Below are positions 25,515-35,301 of a stretch of 64,000 nt of DNA, piece after piece. Under the pieces are notes generated by a model, which was given only the letters and a program-made list of their open reading frames with translations, did not search any database and was not told where the DNA came from. Position numbers and translations under genes: made by a program. The stretch is taken from the NCBI GenBank assembly GCA_003725585.1, contig RJMB01000001.1, positions 434,001-498,000 on the forward strand. Direction: 5' to 3'. Source of the stretch: Halostreptopolyspora alba (GTDB lineage: Bacteria; Actinomycetota; Actinomycetes; Streptosporangiales; Streptosporangiaceae). Each line of letters opens with the position of its first letter. Position 1 is the stretch's first letter.

Positions 25515-26899
25515 TGGCGCGGCGTCCCCGCTCGGCCCGCGGTGTCGAGGCCGGTGACCTCGGCTCCTACCAGCAGGCGGTGCGCCGGGTGCTGACCAAC
25601 GACCTCATCACGGCGACCCGCCCCCGCACCGGGGTACTGGAGCAGGTACTGCGCTGGGCCGACGAGATGACCCGGGACTTCCGGGAACTGTTCGGCTACA
25701 CCCTCGTGGCCACCACCCACCAGGCGCGCCTGGTCCGGCGGCTCGACGCGCTGGACGAGACCCAGCGGTCGGTGTTCGCGCGTGGCGGCAAACCGTTCGA
25801 CCGGCGCAGGTTGGCCTACCTGTGCCTGGTCCTGGGCTCGTTCCAGCGCTCCCGCGTGGAGATCAGCCTGGCCGACCTGGTGCGGACGTTCTCCCCGAGC
25901 GCGAACGCGATCCCGAGCCTGGGATTCGACCCCACCGTCTCGGCGCACAAGGCGGCGTTCGTGGACGTGGTGAACTGGCTGGTCGAACGGGACGCGCTAC
26001 GGCTGTCGGACGGATCCCTGGAGTCGTGGGCGCGCGACACCGAGCACGGTGACGCGCTCTACGACATCGACCACGAGGTGTGCGCGGCGCTGTTTCGCCC
26101 CGCTCGGCCGGTCCAGCACCTCGGCAGCGCGACCGGCCTGCTGCACGAGCCGGGGCGGGCCACCACCCGGGAGTCCGCCGCCCTGCGGGCGCGGCGGCTG
26201 CTCGTGGAGCGGCCCGTCGTCTACTTCTCCGGGGTCGAGCCCGAGGTGGCCGAGGCGCTGCGCGCCCCCGGACCCGCCGAGGACGTGGCCCGCTGCACCG
26301 GCCTGGTGGTGGAACGGCGCGCGGAGGGGGTCATGCTCGCCGACCCCGGCGGCGGGTTCACCGACCGGCCCTTCCCGGGCCGCGGCGGCGCCGTGAACCG
26401 GGCGGCGGGCCTGCTACTGGCCAAGATCGCCGACGCGCTGGAGGACCCGTGGTCGCCACCCGCGTACCACCCGGCGCCCACCCCGGCCGAGGAGCACACC
26501 CGGCTGGCCGAGCGCGTCGACTCCGGGCTTCCCGAGGAGGGGGTCGTGGCCGAGCTCGCCTGGTCGGCCCCGGAGGAGCCCGACCACCGTGACGAGGGCG
26601 GCACCGCCGAGTTCCCCCTGGTGGCTCAAAGCCGGCTGGAGGCGATGATGGCCGAGCTCTACGAGGAGTTCGGCGCCGCCTCCTTCACCAGCACCTGGCA
26701 GGCCGACCCCAACGGTCTGCTGGCCACCGTCGTGGAGTTCCTCGCCGACCTCGCGCTGCTGCGCCCGGTGCCCGGTGGGGCGCTGGTGCTGCCTGCGGCC
26801 CTGCGCTACCGCAACATCCAGGGGGCACTGCCCGGTGACCCCGACCAGCTCGACCTGGCTCTGTTCGACCCCCCGCCCACCGACGAGGAGCCGCGATGA
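25514..26899 (+). CDS. jetB: Wadjet protein JetB (TIGR02678/DUF2398)
   Basis: 461 aa, ATG 25514, coupled to jetA by a one-base overlap and to jetC by a four-base ATGA overlap. DUF2398 protein with repeated winged-helix character (the LGSFQRSRVEISLADLVRTF region and the C-terminal FLADLALLRPV segment). By analogy with MukE, JetB is the KITE subunit that binds the JetA kleisin and regulates JetC ATPase activity and DNA contact. Length and layout are normal for type II Wadjet operons. Confidence 0.9.
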   Translation: MARRPRSARGVEAGDLGSYQQAVRRVLTNDLITATRPRTGVLEQVLRWADEMTRDFRELFGYTLVATTHQARLVRRLDALDETQRSVFARGGKPFDRRRLAYLCLVLGSFQRSRVEISLADLVRTFSPSANAIPSLGFDPTVSAHKAAFVDVVNWLVERDALRLSDGSLESWARDTEHGDALYDIDHEVCAALFRPARPVQHLGSATGLLHEPGRATTRESAALRARRLLVERPVVYFSGVEPEVAEALRAPGPAEDVARCTGLVVERRAEGVMLADPGGGFTDRPFPGRGGAVNRAAGLLLAKIADALEDPWSPPAYHPAPTPAEEHTRLAERVDSGLPEEGVVAELAWSAPEEPDHRDEGGTAEFPLVAQSRLEAMMAELYEEFGAASFTSTWQADPNGLLATVVEFLADLALLRPVPGGALVLPAALRYRNIQGALPGDPDQLDLALFDPPPTDEEPR

Positions 26900-29800
26900 G
26901 CGCCCCCAGCGACCGGTTCCGGCCCAGCCGCGCCGGGGTGATCAACGTCTGGGACTACGCCGACGAGGAGTTCGTCTTCGCCGACGGCCGCCTGGTACTG
27001 CGGGGGCACAACGGTTCCGGTAAGACCAAGGCGCTGGAGGTGCTGTTCCCGTTCGTCCTGGACGGGGTGGCCGACGCCCGACGGCTCGACCCGTTCAGCG
27101 GCGAGAACCGGACCATGAAGTCCAACCTGCTCTACCGGGGACAGGAGGCCGAGTACGGCTACGTCTGGATGGAGTTCGCCCGCGGCGGCCCCACCGGGAC
27201 CGAGACCGTCACCGCGGTCATCGGGCTGCGCGCCCACCGGCACCAGGACGGGGTGCGCAGCTCGTTCTACGTCACCCACCGGCGGCTGGGCGTCGACTTC
27301 GGGCTGCTGGCCCCCGACGGTCGCCCCCTCACCGAGAAGCAGCTGAGGGCCTCCCTGGAGCCCGGGGCGTTCACCAGGACCGCCGCCGAGTACCGCGACG
27401 CGTTGGACACCCAGCTGTTCGGGCTGGGCCGGGAGCGCTACACCCAGCTGCTCGACTTGCTGCTCGCGCTGCGGCGCCCCCTGCTCGCCAAGGACCTCAA
27501 CCCCGACCGGGTCTCGGCCACCCTCACCTCCGGCCTCAGCCCGGTGCACGAGAACCTCGTCACCCAGGCGGCCCGGGACTTCGAGAACCTCGCGGAGGTG
27601 CAGCAACAGTTCGACGACGTCTCCGCCGCCGACACCGCCGTCCGCGCCTTCCTCGCCGACTACACCGAGTACCTGCGTCTCAACGCCACCTCCCAGCTCC
27701 GGCGCGTCCGGGAGGCGAGGCGGACTGCGGCGGGCCACGCCCACAAGATCGCCGAGGCCAGCGCCGACCTGCGGGCCGCGCGGCGGGAGCGGGAGCAGGC
27801 CACCGAGGAGCAGCGCCACGCCGACACCGAGTTGGAGGGGCTGCGGCGCCAGTTGGCGGCCCTGAAACAGGACGACGCCTACCGCGCCCACGGCGAGATC
27901 GAGCTCCAGCGCGGCCAGCTCGCCACCGCCAAGGAGGAGATCACCCGCGAGACCGAGCGCCTGGAGCGCGTCGACGACCACATCCGACAGCTGGAGACCG
28001 AGGCCGACGAGGCCGAGGAGCGCCTCGACGAGCTGCGCGCCTCGGTCGACCGCAACGCCCGCGCGCTCCTCGACGCGGCCGAGCTCGCCGGCATCGACAA
28101 CGACGGCGACGGCCCGGTCGACACCGGCGAGGACCTGCCCACCACGGCGAAGGCGCGCGCACGGGCGCGCCGGGACGACGTCGCCGCGGTCTCCGCCGAG
28201 TTACAGAGTGTGCGCCAGGCCGAGCAGCAGCGCGCCACCGCCGAGACCAAGCTCGAACAGGCGCGGGAGGCGACCACCGAGCGCGAGCGGGAGGCCGAGG
28301 ACGCCGAACAGCGGCTGGCCGGAGAACGCGCCCGGGCGCGGGAGGCGCTGGGCACCTGGGTCGAGAGGTGGACCTCGGGATCCGACCCGGTGGCCGCCCC
28401 CGAGGACGGCCAGGCGCTGACCGAGACCCTCGACCGGGTGGGAGAGCCCAAAACCCCGACACTGGCGGAGGTGTTCTCGCGGCGAACCCAGGACCGCCGC
28501 GACGGCGTCGCCGCGCGTCGGGAACAGGCCAAGGCCCAAAGCGCGCGGATCGCGGAGGAGCGCGAGCGGCTGGGGCGCGAGCGCGACGAGGTCGCGGCCG
28601 AGCGTGACGACGCCCCCGCCGCCAACGACCTGCGTACCGCCGACCGCTCCGACCGGCCCGGTGCCCCGTTGTGGCAGCTGGTCCGCTTCGCCGACAGCGT
28701 CGACGACGAGACCGCCGCCGGCATCGAGGGCGCACTGTACGGAGCGGGCCTGCTCACCGCGTGGGTGCACCCCGAACCCGAGCACACCCGCGCCGCCGTG
28801 GCCGCCGCGGAGGCCGACGGATACCTGCGCGCCACCGGCGGGGTTCAGGGGCCCAGCCTCGCCGACGTCCTACTACCCGAGGAGCAGGACCTGGTTCCGC
28901 GCCAGACCGTCATCGACGTGTTGGCCTCCATCGCCCTGGCCGAGGAGGGCGAGGAGTTGCTCGACCCGGGAACCAGCCGCCACCCGGTGGTGACACCACG
29001 GGCCCAGTTCAGCTACGGGCCGCACCTGGGAGCCCGCCCCAAACCGGCCCCGGAGTACATCGGCGCCACCAATCGCGCCCACCGGCGCCGCGCCCGCCTG
29101 GAGACCTATGACTCCGCCATCGCCGAGCTGACGCGGCGCCAGAGCGAGGCCGACGCGGAGCTGGAACGGCTCGGCGCGCTGCTCACCGACTTCCACCACG
29201 CCCGGGAGGAACTCCCCTCCCCCGAACCGGTCCTCACCGCGGTCCACCAGGTCGCACAGGCCGCCACACTCCTGAGGGCCGCCCGCGACACCCAGGAGCA
29301 GCGCCGTGGTGACCTCGACGCGAGCGTGGCCGAGGTCGACGCGCGAGGGCGCCGGCTGCGGCAGGTGGCCACCGAGCGCGCCATGCCGGCCACCGCCGAA
29401 GGCGTCGACACCGTCGCGGGGGCCGTGGACGACTTCGCCGCCACCGCCGAGCGGCTGCACGGGGAACGCGCCCGGTCCGCGGCCGGGGAGCGCGACCTGG
29501 TCGAGCGCCGCACCGCCATCGCCCGGCAGCGCGAGCGGCACAACGAGGACTCCGCCGCCCTGGAGGCCAAGAAGCGCGACCACCGGGCCGCCGAAGAGGA
29601 GTTCACCGCGCGGGAACACGCCATGGGAGCCTCGGTGCGGGAGGTGCTGACCCAGGTCACCGAGATCGAGGAGCAGCGCATCCCACAGGCGCGCACCCGG
29701 GTCCGCGACGCCGAGCGGCGGACGTCGCAGGAGCACGACAGGGCGGTCAGGGCCGAGACCGTCGTGGAGAGCCAGCGGGAGGCACTGGGCGAGGCGCTGG

Positions 29801-31218
29801 GCCACCTCTTCGAGCGCGCCCAGACATTCGCCCCCTACGCCCACGGTGAGCTACGGCCACTGCTCGGGGTGAGCACGGAGCTGGCCTGGCCCGCGGGCGC
29901 CGAGTGGCCGGAGCCGCGCGAGGCGGCCACCGCCCTCGCCGGCGCGCTCACCGACCCCGATCCGGGGAACGCGCCCGATCCCGCCGGGCGGGTCACCGCG
30001 GTGCTGCCCGACGGTGTGGCCGAGCTACTGGACACGTTCGGCGACGAGCTGGGCGCGGCGGAGCGGACCGTGAGCGAGAACGCGCTCAAGAACGCCTCCA
30101 GCACGATGTCGACCGCGCTGCGCACGTTCCAGGAGGCGCTCGACTCCTGCAGTGGGGACTACCGGCTGGACCACGACCCCACCGGGGTCGTCACGGTCCA
30201 CGTGCACGACGAGGCCGGGCGCAGCCCGGTCGCCGCCTTCGCGCGGCGTATCGCCGACCGGGTCGAGGAGCAGGGACAGCTCCTGGAGGAGCGAGAGCGC
30301 ACAGTCCTGGAGGACGAGCTGCTCAGCGGCCTGGCCCAGCAGATCCACGACCGGGTGCTCACCGCCAGGGACCTGGTGGCCCAGATGAACCGCGACACCC
30401 GGTCCCGGCCGATGTCCTCCGGGACCCAGATCGGCATCCGGTGGGGCCGCTCCGACCGGCTCTCCGACAACCAGCGGGCGGCGGCCTCGCTGCTGGAACG
30501 CGACGCGCGTGGCCTCGGACCGTCCGGGCTGGCCGAGCTGCGCGGGCTGCTGCGGGAGATGATCCGTGACTACCGCGCCACCCACCCGCGCGCCACCTAT
30601 CGGCAGGCGCTGGCCGAGGTGCTGGACTACCGGGCCTGGTACACCTTCGAGCTGCGCCTCGCGGTTCCCGGGCAGAGCGAGGTCAAGCTCACCAAGGCCA
30701 AACACGAGGAGATGTCGGGTGGGGAGAAGTCCGCCGCCATCCACCTGCCGCTGTTCGCGGCGGCCAACGCGCTGTACGGCTCGGCCAGGCCCAGCTGCCC
30801 GCGAGTGATCGCGCTGGACGAGGCGTTCGCCGGCATCGACGACCGTTACAAGCCCGAACTGCTGGGCCTGACCGTCACCTTCGAGTTGGACCTGTTCATG
30901 ACCGGACACGACCTGTGGGTGCACTACGACACGGTGCCCATGGCGGCCCACTACGACATGCACCACGACAAGTCCGCCCACGCCGTCTCGGCGATGCTGA
31001 TGCTCTGGGACGGCGAGGCGACCGTCGACGCCGACGCCGGGTTCGCCGGCAACGAGGAACTGGCCACGAGCCTGTTGGGCATCACACCCCGCCGTTACGT
31101 CCCGGACTCGGACGAGGGCACCCTCCTGGCCGCGCCCGTCGGCGATGACAACGGTGGGGAACACGAGGACCGCGCGGGCATCGAGGTGCCCCCCGACACC
31201 GTCGGGGACCCGGCGTGA
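26896..31218 (+). CDS. jetC: Wadjet SMC-like ATPase JetC (TIGR02680)
   Basis: 1440 aa. Walker A GHNGSGKT at about residues 37-44; two long coiled-coil arms (about 260-560 and 720-960, very rich in Glu, Arg, Ala and Gln) around a hinge; signature MSGGEKS near 1273-1279; Walker B VIALDEAFAGID with Asp/Glu about 1308/1309; and a D-loop/switch HDLWVHYD. All elements of an active SMC-type ATPase are present. JetC dimers extrude plasmid DNA loops using ATP until JetD cuts it. The about 40-residue acidic tail after 1395 is not conserved. Overlaps jetD as GTGA. Confidence 0.95.
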   Translation: MSAPSDRFRPSRAGVINVWDYADEEFVFADGRLVLRGHNGSGKTKALEVLFPFVLDGVADARRLDPFSGENRTMKSNLLYRGQEAEYGYVWMEFARGGPTGTETVTAVIGLRAHRHQDGVRSSFYVTHRRLGVDFGLLAPDGRPLTEKQLRASLEPGAFTRTAAEYRDALDTQLFGLGRERYTQLLDLLLALRRPLLAKDLNPDRVSATLTSGLSPVHENLVTQAARDFENLAEVQQQFDDVSAADTAVRAFLADYTEYLRLNATSQLRRVREARRTAAGHAHKIAEASADLRAARREREQATEEQRHADTELEGLRRQLAALKQDDAYRAHGEIELQRGQLATAKEEITRETERLERVDDHIRQLETEADEAEERLDELRASVDRNARALLDAAELAGIDNDGDGPVDTGEDLPTTAKARARARRDDVAAVSAELQSVRQAEQQRATAETKLEQAREATTEREREAEDAEQRLAGERARAREALGTWVERWTSGSDPVAAPEDGQALTETLDRVGEPKTPTLAEVFSRRTQDRRDGVAARREQAKAQSARIAEERERLGRERDEVAAERDDAPAANDLRTADRSDRPGAPLWQLVRFADSVDDETAAGIEGALYGAGLLTAWVHPEPEHTRAAVAAAEADGYLRATGGVQGPSLADVLLPEEQDLVPRQTVIDVLASIALAEEGEELLDPGTSRHPVVTPRAQFSYGPHLGARPKPAPEYIGATNRAHRRRARLETYDSAIAELTRRQSEADAELERLGALLTDFHHAREELPSPEPVLTAVHQVAQAATLLRAARDTQEQRRGDLDASVAEVDARGRRLRQVATERAMPATAEGVDTVAGAVDDFAATAERLHGERARSAAGERDLVERRTAIARQRERHNEDSAALEAKKRDHRAAEEEFTAREHAMGASVREVLTQVTEIEEQRIPQARTRVRDAERRTSQEHDRAVRAETVVESQREALGEALGHLFERAQTFAPYAHGELRPLLGVSTELAWPAGAEWPEPREAATALAGALTDPDPGNAPDPAGRVTAVLPDGVAELLDTFGDELGAAERTVSENALKNASSTMSTALRTFQEALDSCSGDYRLDHDPTGVVTVHVHDEAGRSPVAAFARRIADRVEEQGQLLEERERTVLEDELLSGLAQQIHDRVLTARDLVAQMNRDTRSRPMSSGTQIGIRWGRSDRLSDNQRAAASLLERDARGLGPSGLAELRGLLREMIRDYRATHPRATYRQALAEVLDYRAWYTFELRLAVPGQSEVKLTKAKHEEMSGGEKSAAIHLPLFAAANALYGSARPSCPRVIALDEAFAGIDDRYKPELLGLTVTFELDLFMTGHDLWVHYDTVPMAAHYDMHHDKSAHAVSAMLMLWDGEATVDADAGFAGNEELATSLLGITPRRYVPDSDEGTLLAAPVGDDNGGEHEDRAGIEVPPDTVGDPA

Positions 31219-32456
31219 GCCCGGCCGGTGCCGACCGGTTCCGCGACCCCTCCTGCCGGCGGCTCCTCGACGCGGCGCGGCGCTCCCTGGAGCGCACCGG
31301 CGGGGACCTCGGCCGCACGGTCACGGTGCGCGCCCCCAGCGACGCCGAACGCCGGGCGATCGTGGGCATCATCGGAACGCACCGCCAGCCGGGCAGGCGG
31401 GAGATCAAGGTCGGGCTACGTTCGCTCGACGACGCCGTGCGGAGGGCCACCGGCCACTCCCTGGCCGGGCTGCTGACCGAGATCGGCCCCCCGCTGCGCG
31501 ACCGGCCGGCCGAGCACGCGGCGACCATCAACTCCCGGGCCGCCGCGATGGCCGCCGCCGCGTCGAGCCCGCTGTACGAGTCCACCGAGTGGTACCGCAC
31601 CTGGCTGGCCGAGATCCGGCGCGACGGCACCGTGGGCCGGCTGCTCTCCCGCTACGAGGGCGGCAGTCTCGCCACGGCCGGCCGGGTGTTGGAGCTGATC
31701 GAGGCCCGCGCGGCCAAGGACACGCCGATCACGTTGCCCGCGCTGGCCGCGTCGGCGACCTCGGACACCAAGGCACTGAACAACGGCACGACCCTGTCGA
31801 CCCTGGTGTTGCGGGCGTTGGCGCTGCGCGCCGGAACCGCGCGGCCAACGACCGCCGAGGAACGCCGCGACCTGTGGGAACGCTTCGGGGTCGTGCCCGA
31901 CGACCTGGCCAGCCGGGTGCTGGTCCTCAACCTCCCGGCGGCCGGGGAGGGACTGGGGGAGTGGCTGACCGGCGCCGCCCGGTACGGCACACCGTTCTAT
32001 GTCACCCTGCACCAGCTCACCAGCATGCCGGTCACCGTGGCGAGCCCGCGCGTGTACGCCTGCGAGAACCCGGCGGTGCTGCGTCGCGCGGCCGCCGAGC
32101 TGGGATCGTCGGCGTGGCCGCTGCTGTGCGCCGAGGGGCGGCCGTCGGCGGCGTTCCACCGGCTGGCGGCGGCGGTCACCGCCGGTGGCGGGCGGCTGCG
32201 CTACCACGGCGACTTCGACTGGGCCGGCGTCGCCATCGCCGCCGACGTCATCGACCGCCACGGCGCGGCGCCGTGGCGGATGTCGGCGGCCGACTACCTC
32301 GACGCCGCCACCACCGAGGGGGAGCACGCAGCGTTGACCGGTCGGGAGGCGCCCACCCCGTGGGACCCCACCCTGGCCGAGGCCATGACCGAGTGGGAGC
32401 GCGCCGTGTACGAGGAGACGGTGGCCGACCCCCTCATGGCGGACCTGGCGGGCTGA
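31215..32456 (+). CDS. jetD: Wadjet nuclease JetD (TIGR02679, toprim)
   Basis: 413 aa from GTG 31215. Long N-terminal arm and central CAP-like region followed by a toprim fold. Candidate catalytic residues are Glu 284 in VYACENPAVLR and Asp 333/Asp 335 in YHGDFDWAGV, the acidic set seen in topoisomerase-VI/Spo11-like toprim nucleases. JetD is the subunit that cleaves plasmid DNA after the JetABC motor has reeled it in. All catalytic positions are present, so the system looks functional. Last gene of the operon; a GC hairpin follows. Confidence 0.9.
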   Translation: MSPAGADRFRDPSCRRLLDAARRSLERTGGDLGRTVTVRAPSDAERRAIVGIIGTHRQPGRREIKVGLRSLDDAVRRATGHSLAGLLTEIGPPLRDRPAEHAATINSRAAAMAAAASSPLYESTEWYRTWLAEIRRDGTVGRLLSRYEGGSLATAGRVLELIEARAAKDTPITLPALAASATSDTKALNNGTTLSTLVLRALALRAGTARPTTAEERRDLWERFGVVPDDLASRVLVLNLPAAGEGLGEWLTGAARYGTPFYVTLHQLTSMPVTVASPRVYACENPAVLRRAAAELGSSAWPLLCAEGRPSAAFHRLAAAVTAGGGRLRYHGDFDWAGVAIAADVIDRHGAAPWRMSAADYLDAATTEGEHAALTGREAPTPWDPTLAEAMTEWERAVYEETVADPLMADLAG

Positions 32457-32466
32457 CCTTGGGGAT

Positions 32467-32483
32467 GGGCCGGCCCCCGGCCC
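32467..32483 (+). terminator. Candidate terminator after jetD
   Basis: Seven-base stem GGGCCGG, loop CCC, CCGGCCC, eleven bases after the jetD stop and before the convergent MFS gene stop. No T-tract, so modest confidence. Confidence 0.4.
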
Positions 32484-32515
32484 GCCACGCGCACCGGATC
32501 GGCCCACGGGGCCGG

Positions 32516-33892
32516 TCACGACCTGTCGGCCGGTCGGGCCGCGAAGGCGCACAGCGCCGCCACGAGCAGCAGCGCGACCGTGAGCCCCACCCCGCTGGCC
32601 AGGCCACCGGAAGTGTCGGGCGCGGCCAGGAAGACACCGCCGAGCGCGGCCACCCCGGTGACACTGGCCAGCAGGGTCCCGGTAGAGTTCAGCGCGGCCA
32701 GCCCGGAGGCGTGACGGGCGTCCACCCTGGCCGACAGCCGTGCGATGAGCGGGCTGTACCCGGCCGCGTGGCCACCCCCGGCGACCAGCAGCAGCGGCAC
32801 GGACACGAGGGTCGGCCAACCGTCCCGGGCGAGCGCCACCAGGACCGCGAGCGCCCCTCCCAGGGCCAGGGGTCCCAGCACCGTCAGGGGCCCCTGCCAA
32901 CGCTCCGGGAGCCGGGCCCAGGTCAGGCTGAGCGTGGCGAAGCCCGCCGCGTAGGGCACGAAAGTGAGCCCGGCCCCCAGCGGTGAGAACCCCAGCCCGG
33001 ACTGCAGGTGCACGGTGAGGGAGAAGAGGAACGCCGCGTAACAACCCATCACGATGAAGCAGGCCGTCAGCCCCGGCTTGATCCCGCGAGGCCCCAGCAC
33101 GTCCAGGTCAAGCAGGGGGGAGGCAGCTCGTCGCTCGTGGCGCGCGAACCCGGCGAGAGCGAGGAGCCCGGCACCAAGACCGAGCCACGCCCACAGGGAC
33201 CAGCCGTATTCGCGCCCGAACACCAGGGGCAGCAGGATCGCCGTCATCGCCGTGGTGAGGATCAGCACACCGGAGACGTCCAGGCGCTGGTGGCGGCCGG
33301 GCTCGTCGCCGGGCAGCAGACGTGGGCCCGTTCCGAGCAGCGCCAGGCCCACCGGGACGTTGATCAGGAAGGCCGGGCGCCACCCCAGGCCGAAAAGGTC
33401 GACGCTCACGATCAGCCCACCGGCGATCTGCCCGAGGGCCACCCCCAGGGCCAGGACCATGGAGTACAGGGCGATCGCGCGGTCGCGGCGCGGGCCGTCG
33501 TGGCCGAGCTGGATGAGCGACAGCACCTGCGGCACCATCAGCGCGCCGCCACACCCCTGCAGGATCCGTCCCGCCACAAGGGTCGGCGCGTTCGGGGCCA
33601 GGCCGCACAGCAGCGAGGCGGCCGTGAACGCCGCCAGCCCCAGGAGGAACGCCCGCCGGTGGCCGACCAGGTCGCCGACGCGGGCGCAGGTGACCACCAG
33701 AACACCCGTGGTCAGCAGGTACCCGGCGATGACCAGCTGGATCGCGGCGTCGCTCGCCCGGAGCTCCGCGCGGATGGTCGGGACCGCCACATTCACGATG
33801 GAGCCGTCCATCGAGGCCATGGTCTGCCCGATGAGCAGTACGGCGAGCCCGCCGGCGCCCATGGTGGCGCGGGATCGCGTTGTCTCGGTCAT
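32516..33892 (-). CDS. MFS drug exporter, EmrB/QacA (DHA2) family
   Basis: 458 aa from ATG 33892; longer frames upstream overlap the divergent regulator and are rejected. About 14 membrane helices. Motif A is GDLVGHRRAF and motif C is the glycine-rich SMVLALGVALGQIAGGLIV; the opening GQTMASMDGSIVNVAVPTIR carries the conserved D1 acidic residue of this family. DHA2 pumps use the proton gradient to expel amphipathic drugs or dyes. The divergent AraC-type regulator is probably its specific controller. Substrate unknown. Confidence 0.92.
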   Translation of the reverse strand: MTETTRSRATMGAGGLAVLLIGQTMASMDGSIVNVAVPTIRAELRASDAAIQLVIAGYLLTTGVLVVTCARVGDLVGHRRAFLLGLAAFTAASLLCGLAPNAPTLVAGRILQGCGGALMVPQVLSLIQLGHDGPRRDRAIALYSMVLALGVALGQIAGGLIVSVDLFGLGWRPAFLINVPVGLALLGTGPRLLPGDEPGRHQRLDVSGVLILTTAMTAILLPLVFGREYGWSLWAWLGLGAGLLALAGFARHERRAASPLLDLDVLGPRGIKPGLTACFIVMGCYAAFLFSLTVHLQSGLGFSPLGAGLTFVPYAAGFATLSLTWARLPERWQGPLTVLGPLALGGALAVLVALARDGWPTLVSVPLLLVAGGGHAAGYSPLIARLSARVDARHASGLAALNSTGTLLASVTGVAALGGVFLAAPDTSGGLASGVGLTVALLLVAALCAFAARPADRS

Positions 33893-33956
33893 GGCCCTCA
33901 GGGTCGCGGCGCGGCCGCCGCCGCGTATTGAACATCGTTGCGCATAGCCTGGCGCC

Positions 33957-34742
33957 ATGCTGAGGTCGAGCCTCCTCCACAGCACCCCCCATTTCGCCGT
34001 GAACACGGTGGTCTGCGCCGAGGACCATCCGGGTTGGTCGGCGCCGGAGACGTCGGGTGACGTTCGGATCGTGCTGGTGCGCCGCGGTACGTTCGTGCTG
34101 CGCAGCGCCGGCGCGCGGGTCACCGTGGACCGGAGGACGGGCTATCTGGAGCTGCCGGGCCAGGAGCGCCGCTTCGCCCATCCGGCTGGTGGTGACGTGT
34201 GTACGTCCATCACCGTGGCTCCCTCCCTGTGGGAGGAGCTGAGTGACGGGAGAGGGCTGCCGCCGGCCGTCCCGGTCGACGGCCGGCTCGACCTGGAGCA
34301 CCGCCTCCTGCTGCGCACGGCGGGTGACGGGTTCGCCGGCCTGGAGCGGCTGCTGTCCCTGGTGGCGCGGACGTTGCGGGGGAGGCGACCGTCACCGGGC
34401 GGCGGACCCGGGCGGCGCGCCCTGGCCCGCCTGGCGCGTGACGCGGTGCTGGCCGACCACCCCGACTCCCACGACCTGCGTGGCCTCGCGCGCCTGCTGG
34501 GGGTGTCGCCGTCCCACCTCAGCCGCACGTTCCTGCACCACACCGGGGTCTCCCTCAGCCGGTTCCGCACTCGGGTGCGGGTCGAGCGCGCCCTGGACCG
34601 GATCGAGGACGGGGAGTCGGACCTCGCCGCCCTGGCCGCCGACCTCGGTTTCGCCGACCAGGCGCACCTCACCCGGGTCATGCGGGCCGAGACCGGCCGT
34701 CCCCCGGCCGCCGTGCGACGCCTCCTCGACCCTTCGCACTGA
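33957..34742 (+). CDS. AraC-family transcriptional regulator
   Basis: 261 aa. The C-terminal 100 residues hold the double helix-turn-helix (LRGLARLLGVSPSHLSRTFL and LAALAADLGFADQAHLTRVM, then a PPAAVRRLL end). The N-terminal half is a small cupin-like sensing domain (IVLVRRGTFVLRSAGARVTV). Divergent from the MFS exporter with only 64 bases between the start codons, so it probably controls that gene and itself. The ligand is likely the exported compound. Confidence 0.9.
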   Translation: MLRSSLLHSTPHFAVNTVVCAEDHPGWSAPETSGDVRIVLVRRGTFVLRSAGARVTVDRRTGYLELPGQERRFAHPAGGDVCTSITVAPSLWEELSDGRGLPPAVPVDGRLDLEHRLLLRTAGDGFAGLERLLSLVARTLRGRRPSPGGGPGRRALARLARDAVLADHPDSHDLRGLARLLGVSPSHLSRTFLHHTGVSLSRFRTRVRVERALDRIEDGESDLAALAADLGFADQAHLTRVMRAETGRPPAAVRRLLDPSH

Positions 34743-34764
34743 CACCCCGAGGGCCTCGGTGTCA
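34740..34764. terminator. Hairpin between convergent genes
   Basis: TGACACC and GGTGTCA pair around an inner GAGG/CCTC stem. It includes the AraC-type gene stop codon and the end of the opposing hypothetical gene. Likely bidirectional terminator. Confidence 0.5.
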
Positions 34765-35106
34765 CTCGGGGCCGCCCCGCTCATCGCGGACCCGGCGGGC
34801 TGGGGCCGGGGCGGGCACGGGGCGGCCGGTCTCGGTGGGGTCCTCGTCCTCCTCGTCGGGGGTGGCCAGGGCCAGGACGCGCCCCAGCAGCCGGGCGGTG
34901 TCGGCGCGCAGGGTGCGTCCGGCGGCGAAGCGGGGGCGGGCGGTGTAGGGGGCCGTGGCACACATCGGCTCGTAGTCGATGCGCCACCAGCCGCCGAACT
35001 CCTCGTGCAGCCAGAGCGACTCCTCGGGCAGCTGCGGCTCGGGCGGGATCGTCGCGGCGGTGCGCTCGACCGCCGGTGCCGGGGAGGGAACGGTGGGCTC
35101 GGGCAT
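34762..35106 (-). CDS. Hypothetical protein
   Basis: 114 aa from ATG 35106 (an upstream start would add 20 Arg/His-rich residues). The only ordered-looking part is residues 27-80 (LWLHEEFGGWWRIDYEPMCA then TLRADTARLLGRVLAL); both ends are Pro/Ala/Glu-rich. No known family recognised and no signal peptide or membrane segment. Sits divergent from the XRE/DUF397 pair, an arrangement common in actinomycetes, so it may be functionally tied to it. Coding status supported by length and composition only. Confidence 0.5.
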   Translation of the reverse strand: MPEPTVPSPAPAVERTAATIPPEPQLPEESLWLHEEFGGWWRIDYEPMCATAPYTARPRFAAGRTLRADTARLLGRVLALATPDEEDEDPTETGRPVPAPAPARRVRDERGGPE

Positions 35107-35301
35107 CGTCACCAGCGTCCTCACGTGTCGGTGGTTGCGCCCCGGACGACCGGCGCCGGATTCCACGCGTCGCCGGGGATTCTGTTTCGGATGACCACTG
35201 TCCTATCGCTGGTGAATCAACGACAGGGATAACGCGGGTGAGGAAAGACTTCCGAATAGGTGGGGTTGCCTGACGGCGGTGTGGAGGTGGAAGGTATTTC
35301 T

